Counted from the first letter of the stretch, positions 53,846 through 63,848 are shown. The stretch is 64,000 nucleotides of DNA from Eubacterium sp. AF22-8LB (GCF_003458715.1 NZ_QRVI01000001.1:132243-196242); one strand, 5' to 3'. Numbers and translations: made by a program. The notes: a model not told the origin generated them from the sequence alone.

Positions 53846-55078
53846 TTACATATCCTTCTTTCCAATATCGTTTCTGTGGAATAAATCTTTACAGTGAATC
53901 TTTTCTAATTCTGCATATGTATGATCAAATGCAGTCTGTAAGTCATCTTCTAGAGTAACAACCATTAAAACACGTCCTCCATCTGTGACTAATCCTTCAT
54001 CTGTCATTTTTGTACCCATATGGAATACCAATCCATCTACATTTTCAACGCCAGTAATCAAAGAACCTTTTGTTGAGCTTGCGGGATAGTTTGTACTTGC
54101 CAAAACAACACCGTGACTGACTTTATCTGTCCATTTTAATTCAACTGGTTTATTATTCATTAAATCCAACACAGCTTGTACAAAATCACTTTCTAAACGA
54201 GGCAAAATAACTTCTGCTTCAGGATCACCAAAGCGAGCATTGAATTCAATTGTTTTAATACCATTTTCTGTTAACATCAATCCACCATACAAGAATCCGG
54301 TAAATGGAACGCCCTCTTTTACCATTGCGCTTGCCATTGGTTTCATAATTTCATTCATGGCTTCATCTATAATTTCTGGAGTAATCTTTTTAACTGGACT
54401 ATAAGATCCCATTCCACCTGTATTTGGGCCTTTATCTCCATCAAATACGCACTTGTGATCTTGAGCTACTTCTAAAGGAACAACTGTCTCGTTATGTACT
54501 AAACAAATTAAAGAAAATTCAAATCCGAATAAACATTCCTCAATTACAACTGAGTTATTTTCAATCGCAAAAGCAATATCCAAGGCTTCTTTTGCCTGTT
54601 CTAAAGTAGAAGCTACCGTAACACCTTTTCCAGCTTTCAAACCATCTTCTTTAATAACAATAGGAGCCCCTTGTTCTTGTACGTATGTCCATGCCGAATC
54701 TAAATCATGGAATGTTTTATAGGCTGCTGTTGGAATATTATATTTTGCCATGATATTTTTGGCAAAATCCTTACTTGATTCAACTTGAGTCGCCTTTTTA
54801 TCTGGGCCAAAAATTTTTAACCCCTCTTTTTTAAACGCATCTACAACACCTAGAGCTAAAGTTGCTTCAGGACCTACGATGGTTAAATCTACATTTCTTT
54901 CTTTTGCCAAAGCGACAAGACCTTCTACATCATTGTCTTTCACATTGACACATTCTCCAATTTTTGCCATTCCAGGATTGCCTGGTGCACAAATCAACTC
55001 ATCACATAAAGCTGAACGTTTACATGCATACGCAAGTGCGTGTTCACGTCCGCCCTTACCGATAACTAGTATTTTCAT
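53846..55078 (-). CDS. purD: Phosphoribosylamine-glycine ligase
   Basis: 410 residues. ILVIGKGGREHALAYACKRS at the N-terminus, ATP-grasp VIKEDGLKAGKGV and FNARFGDPEAEVILPRL. Second step of purine synthesis. Unusually paired with fhs and not with purF/H/N. Upstream a hairpin at 55122-55145 separates it from darA. Confidence 0.96.
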   Translation of the reverse strand: MKILVIGKGGREHALAYACKRSALCDELICAPGNPGMAKIGECVNVKDNDVEGLVALAKERNVDLTIVGPEATLALGVVDAFKKEGLKIFGPDKKATQVESSKDFAKNIMAKYNIPTAAYKTFHDLDSAWTYVQEQGAPIVIKEDGLKAGKGVTVASTLEQAKEALDIAFAIENNSVVIEECLFGFEFSLICLVHNETVVPLEVAQDHKCVFDGDKGPNTGGMGSYSPVKKITPEIIDEAMNEIMKPMASAMVKEGVPFTGFLYGGLMLTENGIKTIEFNARFGDPEAEVILPRLESDFVQAVLDLMNNKPVELKWTDKVSHGVVLASTNYPASSTKGSLITGVENVDGLVFHMGTKMTDEGLVTDGGRVLMVVTLEDDLQTAFDHTYAELEKIHCKDLFHRNDIGKKDM

Positions 55079-55118
55079 TGCGTTTTAATCTCCTTTTTTC
55101 TTTACTCATCAATCATAA

Positions 55119-55145
55119 CAGAAAAAAGCCCCAAATGGGTCTTTA
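55119..55145 (-). terminator. Terminator-like hairpin before purD
   Basis: AAAAGACCC ATTT GGGGCTTTTTT on the minus strand, one mismatch. It may end read-through from darA or attenuate purD. Confidence 0.55.
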
Positions 55146-55182
55146 TTCATAAATTTTATTTCTTTTTTTCTACACACAGACA

Positions 55183-55213
55183 GAAAAAGGGTAGAAAATA
55201 CATTCCACCCTTG
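55183..55213 (-). terminator. Terminator of darA
   Basis: On the minus strand AAGGGTGGA and TTCTACCCTT pair across a short AT loop, then TTTCTG. It begins eight bases after the darA stop. Confidence 0.75.
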
Positions 55214-55220
55214 TGTTTTT

Positions 55221-55544
55221 CTAAACTTTTAAGAATTGAGCTACTTCTAGCACAAAAATTGTCGCTCCTCCAACTGTCACTTCTACTGGAAAACTTGCAT
55301 AGCGTCCAATATCATAACTAGCTGTACTAGGTACAATTTCCGTTCGCTTACTTGAATATTCCTTGATGATATCAATAGCTGCTTCCACCTTTTCGTCTTC
55401 ACAACCAATAATCAACGTTGTATTGCCTGCGCGAAGGAAACCACCGGTTGTTGCTAATTTAGTAACAGAAAAACCATTCTTATTTAGTGCATTGCTTGCC
55501 ACTGGACTATCGTCATTTGATAAAATTGCTAGGATAAGTTTCAT
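55221..55544 (-). CDS. darA: Cyclic-di-AMP receptor DarA (PstA, DUF970)
   Basis: 107 residues. MKLILAILSNDDSPVASNAL, TKLATTGGFLRAGNTTLIIG and VGGATIFVLEVAQFLKV are DarA signatures, the PII-like trimer that binds c-di-AMP between subunits. Monocistronic here. Its downstream partners are unknown in the family. Confidence 0.95.
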   Translation of the reverse strand: MKLILAILSNDDSPVASNALNKNGFSVTKLATTGGFLRAGNTTLIIGCEDEKVEAAIDIIKEYSSKRTEIVPSTASYDIGRYASFPVEVTVGGATIFVLEVAQFLKV

Positions 55545-55646
55545 AGTGCTTCCCCCACCTTTCTAAAGGTATTATATAAAAATTTATACATAACTACAAC
55601 ACCAAAAAAGATTCATATTCCTTATAACAATACCAAATATTTCATG

Positions 55647-55652
55647 TATAAT
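55647..55652 (+). promoter_or_regulatory. -10 element before the deacetylase unit
   Basis: TATAAT, 25 bases before the small ORF; no convincing -35. Confidence 0.5.
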
Positions 55653-55676
55653 ATGGATGTATTAAAGGGGATTATT

Positions 55677-55748
55677 ATGATAGGGGAATTTTATTTTTAT
55701 AAACACAAAAAGACAAACCAACATCTTTTGAGATTAAACAATGCCTAG
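55677..55748 (+). CDS. 23-codon ORF overlapping the deacetylase start
   Basis: ATG 55677 follows AAAGGGGATT and encodes MIGEFYFYKHKKTNQHLLRL then NNA, stopping at a TAG inside the second and third codons of the deacetylase (ATGCCTAG). The deacetylase has only a weak ribosome site, so coupling through this ORF is plausible. Not conserved to my knowledge. Confidence 0.45.
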   Translation: MIGEFYFYKHKKTNQHLLRLNNA

Positions 55749-57114
55749 AAAAAGAAGGAAAAATAGATTTGGAAATCATTTACTGACTTTTTTATTTATT
55801 TGTATTATCTTTCTTTTATTCTATGCATTTAAAAATCCAATTTTATTGTATTCATCAAATCCAGTAATTGAAATCAATCAGGATTATGATCCAAGCTCAA
55901 ACATTCAGCAGGTGTTTTATCATGCAGATTCAGATGTAAAAATTTCTGGAAATGTTAACACAGCCAAAGTGGGTGAGTACACCATCACATATCAATTAAA
56001 CAACTATAAAAAAACTTGTATAATTTCTGTTAAAGATACACAGGCACCTGTATTGAAGGTGAAATCCTACAAAACAGATTTAGTAGAGGATGTAAAGCCG
56101 GAAGCTTTTGTGAAAAGTGTAAAAGATGATTCAAAAGTAGCTTTATCCTTCAAAGGAAAAGTTTCAAAAGATACAGAACAGACTGTGACAATCGTTGCAA
56201 AAGATGTATATGGTAATTATTCAATGAAGGACGCAAAGCTTACTTTGGTTGAAGATCACAAAAAGCCTGTAATTGAAAAGAGTACAATACATGTATATAC
56301 TGGTTCAAAACCAAATTATAAATCTTATCTCAAGATAACAGATGATTTGGATCAGAAACCAAAAATTAAAATAAATTCATCGAATGTAAACACCAAAAAA
56401 GATGGCACATACAAACTTTCTGTCACAGCAACGGATCGTTCTGGGAATAAAGCAAAAGCGAAAATTAAAGTGATTGTTGAACAACCTAAAAAAGTTGTTT
56501 ATATGACGTTTGACGATGGTCCAAGTGAAAATACAGATAAAATACTTAAAATACTAAAGAAATATGATGCGAAGGCCACTTTCTTTGTAACTGGAAATAA
56601 CCAGAAGTACAACTCATCTATCAAAAAAGCATATAAACAAGGTAATACTATTGCACTTCATACATATACGCATGATTATGCTACTGTATACTCATCAATA
56701 GATGCTTATTTTGAAGATTTACAAAAAATCAGTGATATGGTAAAAAACATTATAGGAAAAGCACCAAAATACATACGTTTCCCAGGTGGATCCAGCAATA
56801 TGGTTTCTGCCAATTATTCAGATGGAATCATGACAAAGCTAGAAAGTATGGTACGAGAAAATGGATATGAATACTTTGATTGGAACTGTTCAAGTGGGGA
56901 TGCAGCATCAAATTCAGTTTCTGCTCAAACCATCATTGATAATTCAACCAATTGTAACTATGACCAAATCATGATTTTATTCCACGATTCGAGTCCAAAA
57001 ACAACAACAGTTGAGGCTTTACCTAAAATTATTGAAAACTATAAAGAACGTGGTTATGTATTCAAAGCTATTTCAAAGGATACGCCTGAATTCCATCATG
57101 ATGTTAACAACTAG
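55741..57114 (+). CDS. Membrane-anchored polysaccharide deacetylase with Ig-like domains
   Basis: 457 residues: a basic N-terminus and signal anchor (~15-37, LLTFLFICIIFLLFYAF), two Ig-like/DUF5011-type modules (~45-150, ~170-245) and a NodB domain (~250-450). NodB motifs are VYMTFDDGPSENT, the His pair in ALHTYTHDYATV, RFPGGSSN, FDWNCSSGDA and LFHDS, so the metal triad Asp-His-His is complete. It should deacetylate peptidoglycan or another extracellular glycan. Terminator hairpin follows at 57114. Confidence 0.92.
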   Translation: MPRKRRKNRFGNHLLTFLFICIIFLLFYAFKNPILLYSSNPVIEINQDYDPSSNIQQVFYHADSDVKISGNVNTAKVGEYTITYQLNNYKKTCIISVKDTQAPVLKVKSYKTDLVEDVKPEAFVKSVKDDSKVALSFKGKVSKDTEQTVTIVAKDVYGNYSMKDAKLTLVEDHKKPVIEKSTIHVYTGSKPNYKSYLKITDDLDQKPKIKINSSNVNTKKDGTYKLSVTATDRSGNKAKAKIKVIVEQPKKVVYMTFDDGPSENTDKILKILKKYDAKATFFVTGNNQKYNSSIKKAYKQGNTIALHTYTHDYATVYSSIDAYFEDLQKISDMVKNIIGKAPKYIRFPGGSSNMVSANYSDGIMTKLESMVRENGYEYFDWNCSSGDAASNSVSAQTIIDNSTNCNYDQIMILFHDSSPKTTTVEALPKIIENYKERGYVFKAISKDTPEFHHDVNN

Positions 57115-57140
57115 TCAGCATTAAGTTGCTGGCTTTTCTT
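57113..57140 (+). terminator. Terminator after the deacetylase gene
   Basis: AGTCAGCA and TGCTGGCT pair around TTAAGT, then TTTCTTG. Confidence 0.75.
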
Positions 57141-57142
57141 GT

Positions 57143-57171
57143 ACAAAAAATCGAAGGAATTATCCTTCGAT
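57143..57171 (-). terminator. Terminator of the PocR-domain gene
   Basis: On the minus strand ATCGAAGGA TAAT TCCTTCGAT, then TTTTTTG; a perfect 9-bp stem overlapping the stop codon. Confidence 0.93.
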
Positions 57172-57651
57172 TACTGCTTTATAGTACTTTAACAAGTCTT
57201 GCATCAATTGAATACTTTCTTCAACCTGCTTTTCATTCATCACAACAACTTTTGTATAATTATGCAAAAGTATTGGTCTTGATACATTATAAGTTTCTGC
57301 CAAATGATTTACCCAATCCTCTGCTTCTAAGCCTTGTTGTTTTGTGATAACTCCTTCAGATACGATGACACCCTTTACACCATTAATAGAAACAGGCACA
57401 CTCCATTTTACAAGTCCAGCATGACAAGCATACTTCTGAACTTTATTTGATTTTAACGCTCCTGTATAATTTTCAAATGTACATTCATCACATTGACGCA
57501 ATGCAGATGAGCTTGTTTTCAAGCATTTACAAAAGAAATTTTTCTCCTTTGCACTACTAATTTCGGTCTCATCCTGCACAAAATAGCATCTTAATCCTGT
57601 AATCTGATGATATGCATCCATTACTTTTTTTATTGCTTCTTTAGGCAACAT
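57160..57651 (-). CDS. PocR sensory-domain protein
   Basis: 163 residues from ATG 57651 behind GAGGTG. The whole protein is a PocR ligand-binding domain: FFCKCLKTSSSALRQCDECT, the Cys pairs, and KYACHAGLVKWSVPVSINGV. In full-length regulators this domain sits before an AraC or kinase module that is absent here, so it is a stand-alone sensor. Ligand unknown; PocR itself senses propanediol-type compounds and others bind hydrocarbon derivatives. Confidence 0.8.
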   Translation of the reverse strand: MLPKEAIKKVMDAYHQITGLRCYFVQDETEISSAKEKNFFCKCLKTSSSALRQCDECTFENYTGALKSNKVQKYACHAGLVKWSVPVSINGVKGVIVSEGVITKQQGLEAEDWVNHLAETYNVSRPILLHNYTKVVVMNEKQVEESIQLMQDLLKYYKAVIEG

Positions 57652-57733
57652 ATTATAACACCTCAAATCCTTTTCTTGATTTAATTAAATCACTTTCAGT
57701 TGTCGATTTCAAGTGCTATGTAAGCCGTTTCAA

Positions 57734-58648
57734 TCAAATACCTTTGATTCTATGAAATGCATGTTGTGCCGCAATCGCACCATCATTACAAGCCGTCACT
57801 ACTTGACGTAACTCTTTCTCAATTACATCTCCTGATGCATAGATTCCTGCTATTTTTGTTTGACAATTCTTGTCCACAATTACATATCCTCGCTCATTTA
57901 AGATACCTAAATCTTCTACGCAAGCCGTATTTGGATCTTGTCCCACATATGGGAAAATACCTGAACATTCAACAACTTGTTTTTCATGTGTATCCACATT
58001 TTCAAGCTCAATTCCAGAGACTTTGCCTTCTGAACTTAAAATTTGTGTAGGAATATGTTTTTTGATTACACGAATGTTAGCATTTTCTTCTATTTGCTTT
58101 TGAATATGTTGCTCTGCTCTAAAAACATCTCTTCGAATCACAATCGTTACGCTACGAGCAAGCCCTGCTAAATAAATAGATTCTTCTAAAGCTGAATTGC
58201 CACCGCCAATCACGACAACATCTTTATCTCTAAAAAATGCTCCATCGCACACTGCACAAAAGGAAACCCCATGACCAAGATTTTCCTTTTCTCCAGGAAT
58301 ATTTAATAAACGCTCTTTTGTTCCAGTCGCAAGAATAATGGATTCTCCATGAATGCTAGTTCCATCGTTAAGATATACATTCTTATCCTCATCAATTTTA
58401 TTTACTTCTCCATATGCATATTCTGCATTAAAGGATGTAGCCTGCTCAAACATATCCATCGCAAGCTGTGTTCCTTCCATCGTTTTTACACCAGGATAAT
58501 TACTGATTTTATTTGTTTTTATAAGTTTTCCACCTGGTGCTCCACTCTCTAAAATTAAAGTCTTTAATCCCGCTCTTGAACCATATAATGCTGCACTTAA
58601 CCCTGCAGGGCCAGCACCAATAATTACCAAATCGTATTGTCGCTCCAT
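57734..58648 (-). CDS. trxB: Thioredoxin-disulfide reductase
   Basis: 304 residues. FAD motif DLVIIGAGPAGLSAALYGSR, active site CAVCDGAFF (Cys-x-x-Cys), NADPH motif VVIGGGNSALEE and GIYASGDV. Start behind AAGGAGGA overlaps the upstream fusion gene by 25 bases. It is the last gene of uvrA-hprK-lgt-trxB. Confidence 0.96.
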   Translation of the reverse strand: MERQYDLVIIGAGPAGLSAALYGSRAGLKTLILESGAPGGKLIKTNKISNYPGVKTMEGTQLAMDMFEQATSFNAEYAYGEVNKIDEDKNVYLNDGTSIHGESIILATGTKERLLNIPGEKENLGHGVSFCAVCDGAFFRDKDVVVIGGGNSALEESIYLAGLARSVTIVIRRDVFRAEQHIQKQIEENANIRVIKKHIPTQILSSEGKVSGIELENVDTHEKQVVECSGIFPYVGQDPNTACVEDLGILNERGYVIVDKNCQTKIAGIYASGDVIEKELRQVVTACNDGAIAAQHAFHRIKGI

Positions 58649-60081
58649 ACATGATCCTCCTTACATAATGGTACTAACTGCATTAAATCATTGATGATTT
58701 TGCATGGATGTGCTTTTTCTAAAGCCACACGCTGTCTTTCGTCTACACTAAATCCAACTGAATAAGCAGCCATTTTTTTTGCAGCTAAAATATCCGACAC
58801 ATTATCACCAACATAAATACAATCATCACGTCCAGTATGTAATAAATTACACGCTTCAATCAAGCCAGATGCACTTGGTTTTGGCTCAGGCAATAACTCT
58901 TTACCTAATACCACTTCAAAATACGTATCCAAGCCAGCTTGTTTCAATCCTCTTTTTACAATCTCAATCCGCTTATTCGAAACAACTGCACACTGTATGC
59001 CTTCCGTTTTTAATCCTTCTAACATTTCCTTTGCGTGAGGCATTTCTTCTAAAAAATCCTTGTGCAATTGCTTATTAATAGCTTGATAACGGTCAATAAT
59101 ACTTTCTATTTGATCTTCGGGAAAATATTTTGAAAAAGTCACTTCCAATGTTGGGCCAAAAAACGAATATAACTCTTCATTAGATAATTCATAATCCGGT
59201 TTATATTCTTTAAATACTCTTTTAAAGGTTTCAAAAACCAATTTTTGAGAATCAATCAATGTACCATCTAAATCAAATAATACCACTGGCTTTTTCTTCC
59301 AATGAAATACTTTATGAAAAACACCTGTTAAGCCTAAAATACCTATAACCATTAAGGCAATCGATACAAGTTGTGCAGTACGAAGACCGATTACCATTAA
59401 TGAGTCAGTGCGCATTCCTTCAATCACAAAGCGCGTAACTCCATACCACACCATGTACATAAATCCGCAATCTCCACGTCTTTTATAAAGGTATTTACGG
59501 AAAATAATTGTAATAAACAAAAATCCAAATATGTTACAAACACTCTCAAACAAGAAGGTAGGCATGCGATAAGCACCATCAATAAACATTTGATTTTTTA
59601 TAAAAGCTGGATAATGAGCAAAAAAGCTTTCTGATACAATACCTCCATAAGCCTCTTGATTCATAAAGTTACCCCATCGACCAAACGCTTGTGCCAACAA
59701 TACGGTTGGCATAATCAAATCAAACATTCTTAAAAATGATATGTTTTTGTGTTTAAAATAAAATAAACTAAATAAGAATCCTGCAATCAATCCACCATGA
59801 ATAGCTAATCCACCATTCCATATGGCAATAATTTCATTAAGGTGTTGAGAGTAATAACTCCATTCAAAAATAACATACCATAGTCTTGCCCCTAAAATTC
59901 CTATAAACAACATAGGTACTACATAATCATCTAATACTTCAGGTGCATAGCTCCATTTCTTCATTGTTCTTTGACACAATAAATAGGCACATAAAGCTCC
60001 CGTAAGAATCAAAACGGCATACCATGCAATCTGCAAAGATCCAAAAGAAATAAAAACTCGACTATTTGGAAATAGATGCAT
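58624..60081 (-). CDS. lgt: Fusion: prolipoprotein diacylglyceryl transferase (Lgt) + PpaX-like HAD phosphatase
   Basis: 485 residues in one open frame. Residues 1-~260 are Lgt: seven hydrophobic segments, GGLAIHGGLIAG and GRWGNFMNQEAYGG with the essential Arg, and RFVIEGMRTDSL. Residues ~264-485 are a HAD hydrolase: VVLFDLDGTLIDSQ (Asp270, Asp272), VVSNKRIEIVKRGL, PEPKPSASGL and YVGDNVSDI, matching PpaX pyrophosphatase. In Bacillus the order is hprK-lgt-ppaX, so here lgt and ppaX have fused. PpaX removes the PPi released when HprK dephosphorylates HPr. The HAD domain should lie on the cytoplasmic side. Confidence 0.92.
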   Translation of the reverse strand: MHLFPNSRVFISFGSLQIAWYAVLILTGALCAYLLCQRTMKKWSYAPEVLDDYVVPMLFIGILGARLWYVIFEWSYYSQHLNEIIAIWNGGLAIHGGLIAGFLFSLFYFKHKNISFLRMFDLIMPTVLLAQAFGRWGNFMNQEAYGGIVSESFFAHYPAFIKNQMFIDGAYRMPTFLFESVCNIFGFLFITIIFRKYLYKRRGDCGFMYMVWYGVTRFVIEGMRTDSLMVIGLRTAQLVSIALMVIGILGLTGVFHKVFHWKKKPVVLFDLDGTLIDSQKLVFETFKRVFKEYKPDYELSNEELYSFFGPTLEVTFSKYFPEDQIESIIDRYQAINKQLHKDFLEEMPHAKEMLEGLKTEGIQCAVVSNKRIEIVKRGLKQAGLDTYFEVVLGKELLPEPKPSASGLIEACNLLHTGRDDCIYVGDNVSDILAAKKMAAYSVGFSVDERQRVALEKAHPCKIINDLMQLVPLCKEDHVWSDNTIW

Positions 60082-61021
60082 CTACTTCTTCCTCCTTATT
60101 CTCAGATATTTGTGATAAAACACGTTCTTCAAATTCCTTAGCTGAATCTAATCCATCTTTCAACAACAAGAAATTTGTAACCGCTGTTTCAATCACACTC
60201 GACATTGGTCGTCCTTGAGAAACTGGTATTGTCATCTTTAGTATTTTAATTCCTAAAATTTCATTATATTCTTTTTCTTCAATTCCAACTCGATCATATT
60301 CATATGAATCATTAAATGGTTCTAGGTCTATTTGAAATTCAATTTGTGTTTCATGAGCAACGGCACCTACACCATACATACGAGAAACATTAATAATTCC
60401 TACACCTCTTAGTTCCATAAAGCCTTCTAACATTGGTGTTGTTCTACCAACTAACTCATCGTGTATTTTATAACAATCAATGCGATCATCTCCCACTAGC
60501 TGGTGACCACGTTTGATCAATTCCAAAGCAATTTCACTTTTACCCATACCACTTCTACCTGTAATCAATACACCAACACCAAATACTCGAACTAATTCTC
60601 CATGAATGATTACGGATTCAGCTAAACATTCATCCAAATAATTAGTAATACTAACAATCGCATGTGATGTTTGATGTTCTGTTTTAAATACAGGAAAATT
60701 TTTACGTTGTGCAATTTCCTTTAGGATTGGAGGACACTCATGACCATGTGCAATCACAATACAAGGTGTTTTTTCCCCAGTTAAAAATTCAAATGAACGA
60801 CGCTGTGAAATTTCGTCCATCTGTTCTACAATATACCCTATTTCTTTATCACCTAATACAACCAGTCTTTTTGTCTGTGTATCTGGAAAATACCCAGCCA
60901 ATTCTAGACCAGGTCGATTTGTATCTGCTAAAGTCAATGGTCTATTTAAAGAATTTGAATCCCCACAAACAATAGTCCACATGAATTTTTTTGCTAAATC
61001 ACGAACAATTACTTTTGCCAT
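60062..61021 (-). CDS. hprK: HPr kinase/phosphorylase
   Basis: 319 residues. Walker A GVLITGRSGMGKSEIALELI, followed by LVGDDRIDC and the HprK signature MELRGVGIINVSRMYGVGAV. It phosphorylates HPr Ser46, the signal for CcpA, and fits the cre sites at 25010 and 30123. The ends overlap uvrA by 23 bases and lgt by 20. Confidence 0.97.
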   Translation of the reverse strand: MAKVIVRDLAKKFMWTIVCGDSNSLNRPLTLADTNRPGLELAGYFPDTQTKRLVVLGDKEIGYIVEQMDEISQRRSFEFLTGEKTPCIVIAHGHECPPILKEIAQRKNFPVFKTEHQTSHAIVSITNYLDECLAESVIIHGELVRVFGVGVLITGRSGMGKSEIALELIKRGHQLVGDDRIDCYKIHDELVGRTTPMLEGFMELRGVGIINVSRMYGVGAVAHETQIEFQIDLEPFNDSYEYDRVGIEEKEYNEILGIKILKMTIPVSQGRPMSSVIETAVTNFLLLKDGLDSAKEFEERVLSQISENKEEEVDASISK

Positions 61022-63848
61022 GGCTTACTCCTTTTTCTAATAATGGTTTTAAATACTGGCCTGTATAGCTTTCTTTACATTTTGCAACTTTTTCAGGAGT
61101 ACCCGTACAAATCACTGTACCTCCTCCTTGCCCACCTTCAGGGCCCATATCCACAATTTGATCTGCACATTTAATTACATCTAAATTGTGTTCAATCACT
61201 AATACTGTATCTCCATGCTCAACAAGTCGTTGTAGCACTTCAATTAATTTCTTAACATCATCACTATGTAATCCTGTTGTAGGCTCATCTAACACAAATA
61301 GTGTTTTACCTGTTGCCTTTTTCTGTAATTCACTGGCAAGCTTTACACGCTGTGCCTCTCCACCAGATAATGTGGTAGCACTTTGTCCTAGCTTTATATA
61401 AGATAAACCAACATCATTTAAGGTTTGTAGTTTATGTTTAATTTTGGAAACATTACTAAAAAATTCTAATGCTTCTTCTACAGTCATATCCAATACATCT
61501 GCAATTGTTTTCCCCTTGTAGTGAACCTGTAATGTTTCCTCATTATAACGTTTTCCTTGACATTGATCACAAGGAACATAAACATCTGGTAAGAAATGCA
61601 TTGAAATACGCAAAATGCCATCCCCTTGACAGGCTTCACAGCGGCCGCCTTTTACATTAAATGAAAAACGTCCTTTATCATATCCTAACATTTTTGCTTC
61701 TTTTGTTTGTGCAAACAAATCACGAATATCGTCAAACACCCCAGTATAAGTTGCTGGATTCGAACGTGGTGTTCTACCAATTGGATCTTGTCCAATCTCT
61801 ACAATTTTATCAATATTCTCAATGCCCTGAATCTCTTTACAAGCACCAGGCTTAATTCTTAAACGTCCTAGCGCGTGTTGTAAACCATGGGTCAACACTT
61901 CTGTTACCAATGAAGATTTACCACTTCCTGAAACTCCAGTCACAACTGTAAATGTACCTAATTTAAATGTTACATTAACATTTTTCAAGTTATTTTGACT
62001 TGCCCTGACAACTTTTAATTTTTTTCCATTTCCATTACGACGCACGGATGGAACCTCTATGCATTTTTTACCGCTTAAATATGCACCTGTAATCGAATTT
62101 TCATTTTTCATGATTTCTTCCGGTGTTCCAGCCGCAACAATTTGTCCTCCATGGACACCAGCTCCAGGTCCAACATCTACGATATAATCACTCGCACGCA
62201 TTGTATCTTCGTCATGCTCTACAACAATTAATGTATTCCCTAAATCACGCATTTCTTTTAATGCACCAATTAATCGATCATTGTCTCTTTGGTGTAATCC
62301 AATGCTTGGTTCATCTAGAACATACATAACTCCTGTTAAACGAGATCCTATCTGCGTGGCCAATCGGATACGCTGTGCTTCTCCTCCAGATAATGTAGAG
62401 GCTAGACGATCTAAAGTTAAATAGCTTAATCCAACGTGATTCAAAAATGAAAGTCTATTTTTTATTTCTTTAACAACTAATTCTGCAATTTTTGCCTGTG
62501 TAGGTGTTAATTCTAAACGATCCATAAATTCAATAGCTTCACTGATACTCATTTGGGTCCATTCATAAATGTTTTTGCCACCAACTAAAACAGACAAAGC
62601 TTGCTTATTCAAACGAGCTCCATGACACTTTGGACATTGTGCATCTGCTAAAAAAGAACCATACCATTCACGTGACATTTGAGATGTTGTTTCCATATAT
62701 CTTCTTTCAATCATTGGACAGACGCCTTCAATATATTCTAATTTTGTAGAAACGATTCCTGAACGAGAATTCAATTGATATGCGATTTGCACATCTGACC
62801 CATATAATAGATAATTTAATTTTTTCTTAGGTATATCTTTGATTGGAATATTCATATCAATATCATAATATTCAATCAACGCATGAATTCTTTGCCATTC
62901 TAAATTTTCCGTATTCACAATATTTTTATAATAATGAATACCGCCTTGCGCAATTGATTTTGAAGGATCCGGTATAAGTAATGATAAATCCACTTTTTGT
63001 GTGATACCTAAGCCTTTACATTCGGGGCATGCTCCAAAAGGTGCATTAAAAGAAAATAATTTAGGTTCTAATTTAGGTACAGAAAAACCACATACTTTAC
63101 AGGCGTAGTTACTTGAAAATAATGTTTCAGAATCATTTGTTAAAAGTATGGCTAATCCATCACTCAACTTTAATGCCGTTTCTAATGAATCATGAAATCG
63201 AGATCGATCATCAGTCTTTACAATTCGATCAATAACTACATCAATTGAATGTTTTTTATTCTTGTCTAATGGATCAAGCTCCTCTAGATATTTAATTTCT
63301 CCATCTATACGAACACGAATATACCCTTCTTTGATTAATGTATCAAATAAATCCTTATGAGTACCTTTTTTCCCTTGCACAATTGGACTTAAGATTGTAC
63401 ATCTAGTTTTATCTGGTAACTCCATAATTTTATCAATCATTTCTTTAATAGTATTCCCAGTAATTGGGATATGATGATCGGGACAATAAGGAACACCTAT
63501 ACGTGCATATAATAAACGTAAATAATCATAAATTTCAGTAACTGTTCCAACGGTTGAACGTGGATTATTAGATGTCGTTTTTTGATCAATTGCGATTGCT
63601 GGTGATAATCCATCAATTTGATCAACATCTGGTTTTTCACTATTTCCTAGAAATTGTCTAGCATAGGCAGATAACGATTCCATGTACCGACGCTGCCCTT
63701 CAGCATATATAGTATCAAAAGCTAAAGAAGTTTTTCCACTTCCTGAAACTCCAGTCATAATAACTAATTTATCTTTAGGTATTTTTAAACTTACATTTTT
63801 AAGGTTGTTTTCACGAGCGCCTTGTATTGTAATATACTTTTGGTCCAT
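60999..63848 (-). CDS. uvrA: Excinuclease ABC subunit A
   Basis: 949 residues. Two ABC modules (MTGVSGSGKTSLAFDTIYAEG at ~31 and VTGVSGSGKSSLVTEVLTHG in the second half), signature LSGGEAQRIRLA, and zinc-finger Cys pairs (CKVCG...CPECKG; CEACQG...CDQCQG). Damage recognition in nucleotide excision repair. First gene of the overlapping operon; no uvrB in the window. A LexA-like box is in its promoter. Confidence 0.97.
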   Translation of the reverse strand: MDQKYITIQGARENNLKNVSLKIPKDKLVIMTGVSGSGKTSLAFDTIYAEGQRRYMESLSAYARQFLGNSEKPDVDQIDGLSPAIAIDQKTTSNNPRSTVGTVTEIYDYLRLLYARIGVPYCPDHHIPITGNTIKEMIDKIMELPDKTRCTILSPIVQGKKGTHKDLFDTLIKEGYIRVRIDGEIKYLEELDPLDKNKKHSIDVVIDRIVKTDDRSRFHDSLETALKLSDGLAILLTNDSETLFSSNYACKVCGFSVPKLEPKLFSFNAPFGACPECKGLGITQKVDLSLLIPDPSKSIAQGGIHYYKNIVNTENLEWQRIHALIEYYDIDMNIPIKDIPKKKLNYLLYGSDVQIAYQLNSRSGIVSTKLEYIEGVCPMIERRYMETTSQMSREWYGSFLADAQCPKCHGARLNKQALSVLVGGKNIYEWTQMSISEAIEFMDRLELTPTQAKIAELVVKEIKNRLSFLNHVGLSYLTLDRLASTLSGGEAQRIRLATQIGSRLTGVMYVLDEPSIGLHQRDNDRLIGALKEMRDLGNTLIVVEHDEDTMRASDYIVDVGPGAGVHGGQIVAAGTPEEIMKNENSITGAYLSGKKCIEVPSVRRNGNGKKLKVVRASQNNLKNVNVTFKLGTFTVVTGVSGSGKSSLVTEVLTHGLQHALGRLRIKPGACKEIQGIENIDKIVEIGQDPIGRTPRSNPATYTGVFDDIRDLFAQTKEAKMLGYDKGRFSFNVKGGRCEACQGDGILRISMHFLPDVYVPCDQCQGKRYNEETLQVHYKGKTIADVLDMTVEEALEFFSNVSKIKHKLQTLNDVGLSYIKLGQSATTLSGGEAQRVKLASELQKKATGKTLFVLDEPTTGLHSDDVKKLIEVLQRLVEHGDTVLVIEHNLDVIKCADQIVDMGPEGGQGGGTVICTGTPEKVAKCKESYTGQYLKPLLEKGVSHGKSNCS

